From NCBI GenBank assembly GCA_964432925.1, contig CAYSPM010000114.1, positions 1 to 9,267 of the forward strand: a stretch of DNA of 9,267 nucleotides, written 5' to 3'. A program made the position numbers and the translations under genes. The notes beneath the pieces are model-generated. The model was given only the letters and a program-made list of their open reading frames with translations, ran no database searches and had not been told where the DNA came from. This document shows, piece after piece, positions 1-5,018 of the stretch. How positions within the stretch are numbered: the stretch's first letter is position 1; each line of letters starts with the position of its first letter. This DNA is from CAYNTC01 sp964432925. Its GTDB lineage: Bacteria > Planctomycetota > Phycisphaerae > Sedimentisphaerales > Anaerobacaceae.

Positions 1-103
1 GAGCCGTTGTAGTTTTTTAGTATGACAGAGCAAGCTTGGTCTCCCGCAAAGTAATAGCGTTCTATCCTGTATCCAAATTTACGGAAACAACCCCGCAATA
101 GTG

Positions 104-147
104 GCATTATGCAATCACAAGGTTTTGTAAATTATTGCAAAATGCAA
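104..147. promoter_or_regulatory. Paired palindromic sites, candidate activator (enhancer) binding region
   Basis: Two related palindromes are visible: GCATTATGC at 104-112, continuing AA, and GCAAAATGC at 137-145, also continuing AA. They share GCA(T/A)(T/A)ATGCAA and their centres (108 and 141) are 33 bp apart, about three helical turns. A degenerate half site (ATGCA) lies at 178-182. The second palindrome overlaps another inverted repeat, TTTTGTAA (123-130) and TTGCAAAA (135-142). The pair sits about 135 and 165 bp upstream of the start predicted from the sigma-54 promoter at 248-264, the usual distance for a bacterial enhancer-binding protein. The activator is not in the window. Binding is inferred. 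Confidence 0.4.
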
Positions 148-192
148 CCATATTTAGCTTTTTCCCCTCGATAGTTAATGCACCTCATTTTT

Positions 193-227
193 AATAAGCC
201 TTTGTCAAATAGAGCCTTACGCTTATT
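193..227. other. Inverted repeat AATAAGC/GCTTATT upstream of the sigma-54 promoter
   Basis: AATAAGC (193-199) and GCTTATT (221-227) are perfect 7-bp inverted repeats separated by 21 bases, and the right arm is followed by TTA. The stem is AT-rich and the loop long, so it is a poor terminator. It could mark the end of an upstream transcript or a protein-binding site between enhancer and promoter. The rest of 1-247 holds no coding region that I can support. Confidence 0.2.
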
Positions 228-247
228 TTAGCTAATCACTATTTTTT

Positions 248-264
248 CTGGCATACCGATTGCA
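248..264 (+). promoter_or_regulatory. Sigma-54 (RpoN) -24/-12 promoter
   Basis: The sequence CTGGCATACCGATTGCA matches the sigma-54 consensus YTGGCACGNNNNTTGCW at nearly every defined position, differing at CG (here TA). The essential GG (250-251) and GC (262-263) are separated by exactly 10 bases. Transcription would start near 275, leaving a short leader with a GAGG ribosome site before the ATG at 291. Such promoters require an ATP-dependent activator bound upstream, and candidate sites are at 104-147. It probably drives the two NifX-type genes and perhaps the genes after them. Confidence 0.7.
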
Positions 265-290
265 CTAAATTGTTTCTGAGGCGTAATGCA

Positions 291-728
291 ATGAAGATAG
301 CGATACCAGTATGGAATGGTTTTGTCTCGAACGTATTCGACTTTGCTCACAGGCTTTTGCTGGTGGATATCGAAAACGCCAAAATGGTTAATCGTTCTGA
401 AGTTGACTTGAAAACCGAATCGCTGCCGCAGCGGGCAAGCAGTCTGAAAAACCTCGGAGTTGATGTGTTAATATGCGGAGCGATTTCACGAGCGCTCACA
501 AACATGGTTATGGCATCAGGAATTCAGGTTCTGCCATACGTAACTGGCTGTGTTGATGACGTATTACAGGCATATTTGGCCGGCCAACTGGTACAACCGC
601 AGTTTACTATGCCAGGTTTCTGGCCAGGTGCAAGAAGAGGCTTTAGAGGCGGGCGCCGAGGCCCGCCTACCCAAAGGCTTGTCCGTCGGGCAGGTTGTCG
701 ATGGCGAGGCGGACGTGGAAAGTTCTGA
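291..728 (+). CDS. NifX-type dinitrogenase iron-molybdenum cofactor binding family protein with Arg-rich tail
   Basis: A 145-residue protein of the Nitro_FeMo-Co (NifX/NifB C-terminal) family, whose members bind FeMo-co or related Fe-S clusters in the cytoplasm. Seen: the N-terminal strand MKIAIPVWNG, a core with ICGAISRAL (61-69), which is the signature I recall for one branch of this family, and a tail (108-145) rich in Gly and Arg (FWPGARRGFRGGRR). The ATG at 291 is chosen over a TTG at 270 because it follows GAGG at a proper distance and begins at the usual family start. The gene is first behind the sigma-54 promoter and 27 bp before a second NifX-type gene. The last ~25 residues are unusual, and a frameshift near the end cannot be excluded. 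The substrate is unknown; no nitrogenase gene is present in the window. Confidence 0.85.
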   Translation: MKIAIPVWNGFVSNVFDFAHRLLLVDIENAKMVNRSEVDLKTESLPQRASSLKNLGVDVLICGAISRALTNMVMASGIQVLPYVTGCVDDVLQAYLAGQLVQPQFTMPGFWPGARRGFRGGRRGPPTQRLVRRAGCRWRGGRGKF

Positions 729-755
729 GCTACACGAATAAGAAAAGGAAATAAG

Positions 756-1118
756 ATGAAAGTAGCAGTAACAGCACAAGGAAATGAATTGTCAAGTGAA
801 ATTGACCTCAGGTTCGGACGAGCCAAATGGCTTATCGTTGTTGATACTGAAACGGGTGATTTCCAGGCCCATGACAACGTTTTAAATCTGAATGCCCTTC
901 AGGGAGCTGGAATTCAAACAGGTCAAAATATAGCGAATCTTGGTGTTGAGGCTGTGATAACAGGCAATGTAGGACCGAATGCTTTTAAGACACTAAATAC
1001 AGCAGGAGTAAAAATATTCCTTGCACAGGAACAAACAGTTCAGGAAGCAGTAGATTCGTTCAAAGCAGGTAAACTAAAAGAAGTAGACGGGGCCAATGTT
1101 GAAGGACATTGGATATAG
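756..1118 (+). CDS. NifX-type iron-molybdenum cofactor binding family protein (small, single domain)
   Basis: A 120-residue single-domain protein of the Nitro_FeMo-Co family. Seen: MKVAVTAQGN start, DLRFGRAKW (17-25), GAGIQTGQ (50-57), the TGNVGPNAF motif (69-77) and a closing GHWI. These motifs are typical of stand-alone NifX-like proteins in anaerobes, which fold as a ribonuclease-H-like domain and bind Fe-S or Mo-Fe clusters. AAGGAA at 745-750 serves as ribosome site. It is probably co-transcribed with the gene ending at 728. It closely resembles the N-terminal domain of the fusion protein at 3966-4880 (shared FGR, GAGIQ and TGN.GPNAF motifs), so the two are paralogues. It does not show the CGAISR motif of its upstream neighbour and belongs to a different branch. 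The target cofactor is unknown. Confidence 0.9.
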   Translation: MKVAVTAQGNELSSEIDLRFGRAKWLIVVDTETGDFQAHDNVLNLNALQGAGIQTGQNIANLGVEAVITGNVGPNAFKTLNTAGVKIFLAQEQTVQEAVDSFKAGKLKEVDGANVEGHWI

Positions 1119-1129
1119 AATTTTTACTC

Positions 1130-1262
1130 TGTAGAAAAGGACACGGTTGTCGAAGACAAAACTAGGGCTAGTTGAGAAATCTGTATACAATGGCGCTGCG
1201 AACCCAGATTTCTCCACTCTATTCGCTTCGCTCAATACGGTCGAAATGACATCTTTTCTACA
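1130..1262. repeat. 133-bp element with 10-bp terminal inverted repeats and a nested inverted repeat (MITE-like)
   Basis: The ends TGTAGAAAAG (1130-1139) and CTTTTCTACA (1253-1262) are perfect 10-bp inverted repeats. Inside lies a second perfect 10-bp pair, GAGAAATCTG (1174-1183) and CAGATTTCTC (1205-1214), and a small hairpin TTGTC-GAA-GACAA (1147-1159). The inner part AGATTTCTCCACTC followed by CGCTTCGCTC and CGGTCGAAATGAC resembles dispersed intergenic repeats I recall from various bacterial genomes; that is memory, not a search. No transposase or clear target-site duplication is seen. It fills most of the gap between the NifX-type gene and the DUF89 gene and could fold in RNA, ending or attenuating the upstream transcript. 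Confidence 0.6.
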
Positions 1263-1299
1263 AAGCAATAATTTTATTTTCAAATAGGTAAGTATAATT

Positions 1300-2196
1300 A
1301 TGCGGATTTATTTAGATTGTATTCCTTGTTTTGTTCGTCAGGCGCTCGATTCAGCAAGACTGGCTACCGACGATGAGCGGATTCACGAACAGGTAGTGCG
1401 AGAAGTTCTTCGATTGGCGGCTGATTTAGATATGAGCCAGAGCCCGCCAGCGATCGGACAGCAGATACATCAATTGATTCGAAAATTGATCGATAACAAA
1501 GACCCATATCATGAGCTGAAGCAGCGATCTAACCGCTTGGCTTTGAGAATGTGTGATGAATTTAAAGAAACTGTTAGGACATCCAAAGACCCTTTGGAAA
1601 CAGCGGTCAGATTGGCTATTGCAGCTAACATCATCGATTTGGGTGTTAAAACGTCAATAGCCGAAACTGACATTGAGAAGGTAATCAATGGTTGCCTGAC
1701 GGTGGATTTTGACGGTCAGCAGTTGGAATTTTTCAGAAATGCAATAAAGAAAGCTAAGAAAATACTATATCTTGCGGATAACGCCGGCGAGATAGTTTTT
1801 GACCGATTGTTGATTGAGCAGTTGCCAGCCGAAAAGGTTACTTTAGTTGTCAAGGGCAAACCTGTTATAAATGATGCCACAATGGAAGATGCTGAGTCTG
1901 CTGGTTTAATCCAAATGGTGGAAGTAATCGACAATGGCTCAGATGCACCGGGCACAATTCTGCAAAGTTGCTCCCCTGCTTTCTGCGACCGTTTTTCTTC
2001 GGCGGATTTGGTCATAGCCAAAGGACAGGGCAATTACGAAACCCTCAGCGATGTGGATAAGAATATTTTCTTCATATTAAAGGCTAAGTGCCCTGTTATT
2101 GCCAAGGACTTAGGCTGCGAAGTCGGCGATATGATTTTGAGAAGGAGCGAAACGTTTGATGACGATATTATTGGTTTAGTTAAGGAGGCCAAATAA
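1300..2196 (+). CDS. DUF89 / ARMT1-like damage-control phosphatase family protein
   Basis: A 298-residue cytoplasmic protein of the DUF89 family. Characterised members are metal-dependent phosphatases thought to remove damaged or excess phosphometabolites; the substrate here is unknown. Seen: an N-terminal LDCIPC (CxxC at residues 7-10), typical of the prokaryotic branch, then a helical region, then the Rossmann-like core with YLADNAGEIVFD (157-168), KGKPVINDAT (185-194) and AKGQGNYETLSD (240-251). D160, N161 and D192 are the likely metal ligands by family analogy. Length is normal. The ribosome site is weak (AGGTAAG, 1286-1292). The stop codon directly touches the next ATG, and the next gene's AGGAGG lies inside this gene's end, so translation of the two is probably coupled. 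That coupling argues for a role tied to the metal-cluster genes around it. Confidence 0.88.
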   Translation: MRIYLDCIPCFVRQALDSARLATDDERIHEQVVREVLRLAADLDMSQSPPAIGQQIHQLIRKLIDNKDPYHELKQRSNRLALRMCDEFKETVRTSKDPLETAVRLAIAANIIDLGVKTSIAETDIEKVINGCLTVDFDGQQLEFFRNAIKKAKKILYLADNAGEIVFDRLLIEQLPAEKVTLVVKGKPVINDATMEDAESAGLIQMVEVIDNGSDAPGTILQSCSPAFCDRFSSADLVIAKGQGNYETLSDVDKNIFFILKAKCPVIAKDLGCEVGDMILRRSETFDDDIIGLVKEAK

Positions 2197-2796
2197 ATGC
2201 CAGGATTTGACGGTACAGGGCCGTTAGGTCAAGGGCCAATGACCGGGCGAGGCCTCGGGTTTTGTGTTTTGACAAATTCAGAAGAAACCCAGGGCCAAGT
2301 GGAAGGTTTTGCGGGACTGCAAGGCGTGCCCATTAGTCAAAAAGTCAAGAACTCTGAAAATACTGGAAAGGAGGTGATTAAAATGCCATTTGGAGATGGT
2401 ACAGGTCCTGCTGGTGCCGGACCAATGACGGGAAGAGCCGCTGGTTTCTGTGCGGGTTATCCAGTGCCGGGATATATGAATCCAGCCGGCAGTGCTGGCT
2501 GGGTGAACCCTGCTGTCGGTGGAGCCGGTTTCTATGGTCCCGGCGTGCCGGCATTTGCGCCCTATGGTGCAGGTTTGTATGGTTATGGTGCTGGCTATGG
2601 AATGCCTTATGGCGGCTACGGAATGCCTTATGCAGGATGGGGCAATCCATGGCTTCCACCCTCCGCAGTTCATCCTTCGCAGTACCTGCTACGGAGAAGG
2701 ATGCTACGAGGGACGGGTCGCAGAGGCTTCGGTTTTGGATTCGGTAGAGGTTTTGGTCGAGGCCGGGGTTGGGGTCGAGGCCATAGATTTTGGTAG
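2197..2796 (+). CDS. Double-headed DUF5320-like Gly/aromatic/Arg-rich protein
   Basis: A 199-residue open frame that carries the DUF5320-type head MPGFDGTGPLGQGPMTGRG twice: residues 1-23, and again from Met63 (MPFGDGTGPAGAGPMTGR, then FCAGYPVPGYMNP). Residues 24-62 link them. Residues 97-150 are Gly/Tyr/Pro-rich with two copies of GYGMPY (a 21-bp DNA duplication at 2593-2634). The tail (166-199) is Arg/Gly/Phe/Trp-rich (GFGRGFGRGRGWGRGHRFW). It lacks the C-terminal coiled coil seen in the paralogue at 3086-3574. The start follows AGGAGG (2181-2186) and abuts the DUF89 stop. Met63 has its own very strong ribosome site, so a 137-residue product (2383-2796) is likely made too and may be the main one. 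DUF5320 proteins have no established function but often sit beside NifX-like genes; the low-complexity body suggests a disordered scaffold. Confidence 0.75.
   Translation: MPGFDGTGPLGQGPMTGRGLGFCVLTNSEETQGQVEGFAGLQGVPISQKVKNSENTGKEVIKMPFGDGTGPAGAGPMTGRAAGFCAGYPVPGYMNPAGSAGWVNPAVGGAGFYGPGVPAFAPYGAGLYGYGAGYGMPYGGYGMPYAGWGNPWLPPSAVHPSQYLLRRRMLRGTGRRGFGFGFGRGFGRGRGWGRGHRFW
2367..2385 (+). promoter_or_regulatory. Internal strong ribosome binding site and second start (ATG 2383)
   Basis: AAAGGAGGTGA at 2367-2377 is nearly the full complement of the 16S rRNA 3' end, and lies 8 bases (from GGAGG) before an in-frame ATG that begins a complete DUF5320-type head. It is the best ribosome site in the window, although it lies inside an open frame. 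This points to internal initiation, or to two formerly separate genes whose intervening stop was lost. Confidence 0.65.
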
Positions 2797-2832
2797 TAGA
2801 GTAAATCGTTAATTGCAGAAAGGAGGCATATT

Positions 2833-3060
2833 ATGCCAAGAGGAGACGGTACAGGGCCTACGGGTCAAGGTCCCGGCACAGGCCGGGGTATGGGTCAAGG
2901 TCAAAGCCAAGGTAGAGGCAGGATGGGCGGACCATTTGCAGCAGGGCCGGGCGGAAGTTGCGTATGTCCGAAATGCGGAGCAACGGTCACTCATGCTGCC
3001 GGACAGCCCTGCAATGCAAAGAACTGTCCTAAATGTGGTACAAAAATGACAAGAAGTTAA
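2833..3060 (+). CDS. Small DUF5320-headed zinc-ribbon-like protein
   Basis: A 75-residue protein with the head MPRGDGTGPTGQGPGTGRGMG (the same family head as its neighbours), a Gln/Gly/Arg linker (21-42) and a Cys-rich C-terminus. Cysteines at 43, 45, 48, 60, 65 and 68 give CVCPKC ... CNAKNCPKC. C45/C48 and C65/C68 form a zinc-ribbon pattern, and C43 and C60 are extra thiols that could instead support an Fe-S site. The start follows AAAGGAGG (2818-2825, approximately), 36 bp after the previous gene and 25 bp before the next. It is a recognisable arrangement of an uncharacterised family; zinc binding is inferred from the Cys spacing. Confidence 0.8.
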   Translation: MPRGDGTGPTGQGPGTGRGMGQGQSQGRGRMGGPFAAGPGGSCVCPKCGATVTHAAGQPCNAKNCPKCGTKMTRS

Positions 3061-3085
3061 CTTTTGAAAAGAAAGGAGATTTATT

Positions 3086-3574
3086 ATGCCAGGTGGAAAT
3101 GGAACAGGTCCTGCTGGTATGGGACCAATGACAGGTAGAGCTGCTGGTTTTTGCGCTGGTTTCCCGGTGCCAGGTTATATGAATCCTGTTGGTGGCCGTG
3201 GCTACGGCGGCTGGGGCCGAGGCTTCCGAGGTGGCGGTTTTGGCCGAGGTCGAGGTTTCGGTCGGGCCGGAGCTGGATACGGCATGCCTGCCTGGGGAGG
3301 TGGCGTGAACCCTTATGCTTATGGCGGCGCTGTGAACCCATATGCCTATGGTGGTGCTGTGAATCCTTATGCTTATGGCGGCGCTGTGAACCCATATGCC
3401 TATGGTGGTGCTGTGAATCCTTATGCTTATGGCGGAGGGCTGGCTGCTCCAGGTTTAACAGCCCAGCAGGAGCTGGATGGGCTGAAAGGTCAGGCAGAAT
3501 ATCTTGAAGATAGCCTTGACGGAATCAAAAAGCGTATAGAAGAAATCGAGAGCCAGAAAAGCAGCAAAGAGTAA
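3086..3574 (+). CDS. DUF5320-like protein with NPYAYGGAV repeats and C-terminal coiled coil
   Basis: A 162-residue protein in four parts. The head MPGGNGTGPAGMGPMTGR is followed by AAGFCAGFPVPGYMNP (1-34), nearly identical to the second head of the 2197-2796 gene. Then come a Gly/Arg/Phe-rich stretch (35-70), five tandem nine-residue VNPYAYGGA units (74-118), and a heptad-like helix (about 126-157, LDGLKGQAEYLEDSLDG..) that should form a coiled coil. AAAGGAGA precedes the ATG. The coiled coil resembles the one inside the NifX-ferredoxin fusion at 3966-4880 (QQELDGLKGQAEYLE against EQELAALKQQAELLE), so the two proteins could pair. The single Cys (23) is conserved with the sister head. Function is unknown; it is cytoplasmic, since no signal peptide or membrane segment is present. 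Confidence 0.83.
   Translation: MPGGNGTGPAGMGPMTGRAAGFCAGFPVPGYMNPVGGRGYGGWGRGFRGGGFGRGRGFGRAGAGYGMPAWGGGVNPYAYGGAVNPYAYGGAVNPYAYGGAVNPYAYGGAVNPYAYGGGLAAPGLTAQQELDGLKGQAEYLEDSLDGIKKRIEEIESQKSSKE
3305..3439 (+). repeat. Five tandem 27-bp coding repeats with 54-bp higher-order period
   Basis: Units start at 3305, 3332, 3359, 3386 and 3413, each encoding VNPYAYGGA (the last ends GGG). Units 2 and 4 are identical at the DNA level. Units 1, 3 and 5 share a different set of synonymous codons (GCTTATGGCGGCGCT against GCCTATGGTGGTGCT). The array therefore grew by duplicating a 54-bp pair, and copy number is likely variable between strains. Confidence 0.9.
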
Positions 3575-3758
3575 GAAACTCTTAGCCAGGGATTGGTGTT
3601 CTCGCAGTTTTTATGCTAAAAAGGGAAAATGTCTACCTGTGCAACGGTGAACCCTATACTGCAAGTTTCTAGTGTTTTACGCAAAGGTAAATCTTCTATG
3701 TGTGATCTTTTTATCGTGATTAAAAGACCGATTACAAATCGTGTAAGGAGATCTAACA

Positions 3759-3953
3759 ATGCCAATATTTGAATACAAATGTAATAAATGTGGGAACAAG
3801 ACCGAATTCCTGGAGAAAAGCGGCGGCAAAAGCAAGCACGTTTGTAAAAAATGTGGGAGTTCAGATATGCAGAAATTGTTTTCAGGCTTTTCCGTTGGAC
3901 AAAGCGACCAGGGAAGCAGTTCCTGCCCAACCGGTACGTGTCCTATATCTTAG
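3759..3953 (+). CDS. FmdB-type zinc ribbon protein
   Basis: A 64-residue protein of the FmdB family (a small zinc-ribbon domain named from the formamidase regulatory gene). Seen: the family start MPIFEYKCNKCG, zinc ligands C8, C11, C29 and C32, and the post-ribbon MQKLFSGFSVG. The tail SSSCPTGTCPIS adds C56 and C61, also common in this family. TAAGGAG (3744-3750) precedes the ATG, and the next gene begins 12 bp downstream behind GAAAGGG. The family is thought to act in regulation or metal-protein assembly, but its biochemical role is not settled. Its place directly before the NifX-ferredoxin fusion suggests the two work together. The 184 bp before it (3575-3758) hold no gene, only weak AT-rich hairpins, and may carry a promoter that I cannot assign. 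Confidence 0.9.
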   Translation: MPIFEYKCNKCGNKTEFLEKSGGKSKHVCKKCGSSDMQKLFSGFSVGQSDQGSSSCPTGTCPIS

Positions 3954-3965
3954 AAAGGGCCTCTT

Positions 3966-4880
3966 ATGAAAATCGCAGTAACATCAACGGGTCCATCGCT
4001 CGATGACAATGTGGAGGCTCGATTCGGTCGGTGCCCCTATTTTTTGATTATTGAGCCCGAGACAATGCAGTATGAAGCAATCGAAAACCCGAACATTGCC
4101 ATTGGCGGTGGTGCTGGGATTCAGTCAGCTCAGTTAATGTCTGAAAAAGGCGTAACAACTGTATTGACCGGCAACTGCGGTCCTAATGCATTTAGCGTAT
4201 TTGGTCAGGCAGGAATACAGGTTATCGTTGGTGTCAGCGGACCTATCCGCAATGCCGTTGAACAATTCAAAGCAGATACTTTTTCTTCTGCTTCGGGGCC
4301 AAGTGTAGCGAGCCACTTTGGTGTGAGCGCTACGCCGACAGGACCAGAGCCAACGGGACAACCGATGACTGACCCGATCGGGCAAGGTGGCGGTATGGGT
4401 TTAGGTATGGGCAGCGGACGCGGCATGGGCCGGGGTATGGGCAGAGGCGGCGGAAGGGGACGTGGTATGGGCGGCGGTAGAGGAATGGGACGCGGTATGG
4501 GTATGGGAGCGGCAATGGGTATGCCGGCTGGATTGCCTTCGACCAGCCCGACAACAGGTTTCCCACAAGGCCCCGGGGCACAGATGAATCCTGAGCAGGA
4601 ACTGGCTGCTCTAAAACAGCAGGCAGAACTGCTTGAGCAACAAAAGCACCAGTTGAACGATAGAATAACTCAACTTGAAAGCGGCCATAAGGCTGTCGCG
4701 GTAGTTGATTCTGGAAAATGTACAGGCTGCGGCATCTGCGAGGATGTGTGCCCCACAAGGGCTATCAAGGTTGAAGGGCATGCCATAGTAAACCCTGATA
4801 TGTGTAACGGCTGCGCAGTTTGCGTCGCTCAGTGCCCTCAGAATGCCATTGTACTTACACAGCAAAAAGCTGCTAAATAA
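3966..4880 (+). CDS. NifX-domain / Gly-Met-Arg linker / coiled coil / 2x[4Fe-4S] ferredoxin fusion protein
   Basis: A 304-residue multidomain protein. Residues 1-105 form a NifX-type domain (MKIAVTSTGP, ARFGRCPYF, GAGIQSAQ, TGNCGPNAF). Residues 106-140 are a Pro/Thr linker. Residues 141-187 are a low-complexity GMGRGMG stretch resembling DUF5320 bodies. Residues 208-238 are a coiled coil (EQELAALKQQAELLEQQ..). Residues 243-298 are a bacterial-type ferredoxin with two CxxCxxCxxxC motifs: C252, C255, C258, C262 and C280, C283, C286, C290, both followed by Pro. By family logic each cluster uses three Cys of one motif and the last Cys of the other. The NifX part also has C23 and C71. The arrangement unites a cofactor carrier, a scaffold arm and an electron-transfer module in one chain, suggesting redox-linked cluster assembly or transfer. 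The cofactor is unknown. Confidence 0.88.
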   Translation: MKIAVTSTGPSLDDNVEARFGRCPYFLIIEPETMQYEAIENPNIAIGGGAGIQSAQLMSEKGVTTVLTGNCGPNAFSVFGQAGIQVIVGVSGPIRNAVEQFKADTFSSASGPSVASHFGVSATPTGPEPTGQPMTDPIGQGGGMGLGMGSGRGMGRGMGRGGGRGRGMGGGRGMGRGMGMGAAMGMPAGLPSTSPTTGFPQGPGAQMNPEQELAALKQQAELLEQQKHQLNDRITQLESGHKAVAVVDSGKCTGCGICEDVCPTRAIKVEGHAIVNPDMCNGCAVCVAQCPQNAIVLTQQKAAK

Positions 4881-4931
4881 ATTCCATTAGTACCTTATTT
4901 TTCACACAATAGGTTTTCAAGGCACAGGCTT

Positions 4932-4948
4932 CCGGCAATGTCTATGCA
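4932..4948 (+). promoter_or_regulatory. Weak sigma-54-like element upstream of panD
   Basis: CCGGCAATGTCTATGCA has GG (4934-4935) and GC (4946-4947) at the sigma-54 spacing of 10 bases, but departs from the consensus at several positions (C for T before GG; ATGC for TTGC). A short hairpin TGCAG/CTGCA overlaps it (4945-4962). It could start a panD transcript, or be chance. Confidence 0.2.
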
Positions 4949-5018
4949 GTCAGCGGGCTGCAAGGTGAGTTCAAGAGATATCACTGTATCCGAGATATTG
5001 TATCGGAGAGGGACTTAG
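4938..5018 (+). CDS. Possible 26-residue leader ORF abutting panD
   Basis: An ATG at 4938 opens a 26-codon frame (MSMQSAGCKVSSRDITVSEI..) whose TAG ends at 5018, the base before the panD ATG. The same frame stays open all the way back to the stop of the ferredoxin fusion at 4878-4880. It has no clear ribosome site. It may be a leader that couples translation to panD, a decayed end of a gene, or chance. An imperfect tandem repeat (GAGATAT..TGTATC) occurs at 4975-4990 and 4992-5004. Confidence 0.2.
   Translation: MSMQSAGCKVSSRDITVSEILYRRGT

Noticed and set aside
524..877. Open frame on the - strand across two NifX-type genes
   Set aside because: It overlaps two well-supported + strand genes and their ribosome sites and shows no family signature.
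1074..1283. Open frame on the - strand between NifX and DUF89 genes
   Set aside because: It is essentially the translated inverted-repeat element 1130-1262 and overlaps the end of the NifX-type gene; a protein is unlikely.
3084..3395. Open frame on the - strand with His/Arg-rich repeats
   Set aside because: It is the antisense reflection of the 27-bp repeats and Gly/Arg codons of the DUF5320 gene at 3086-3574, with no ribosome site or family match.
3305..3439. CRISPR-like array of 27-bp repeats
   Set aside because: Units are contiguous with no spacers and are in frame within a gene.
3151..3507. Trp/Cys/Leu-rich open frame on the + strand
   Set aside because: It lies in another frame within the repeat gene; its apparent Cys pattern is produced by the 27-bp repeats.
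3608..3622. Hairpin TTTTTA-TGC-TAAAAA as terminator
   Set aside because: The stem is entirely A/T and not followed by a T-run, so it cannot be called a terminator.
3729..3741. Hairpin CGATT-ACA-AATCG before the FmdB-type gene
   Set aside because: A five-base stem this close to the ribosome site is likely chance; no riboswitch fold could be drawn around it.
4330..4758. 142-codon open frame on the - strand
   Set aside because: It is opposite the Gly/Met/Arg linker of the ferredoxin fusion; GC-rich codons suppress stops and no recognisable protein appears.
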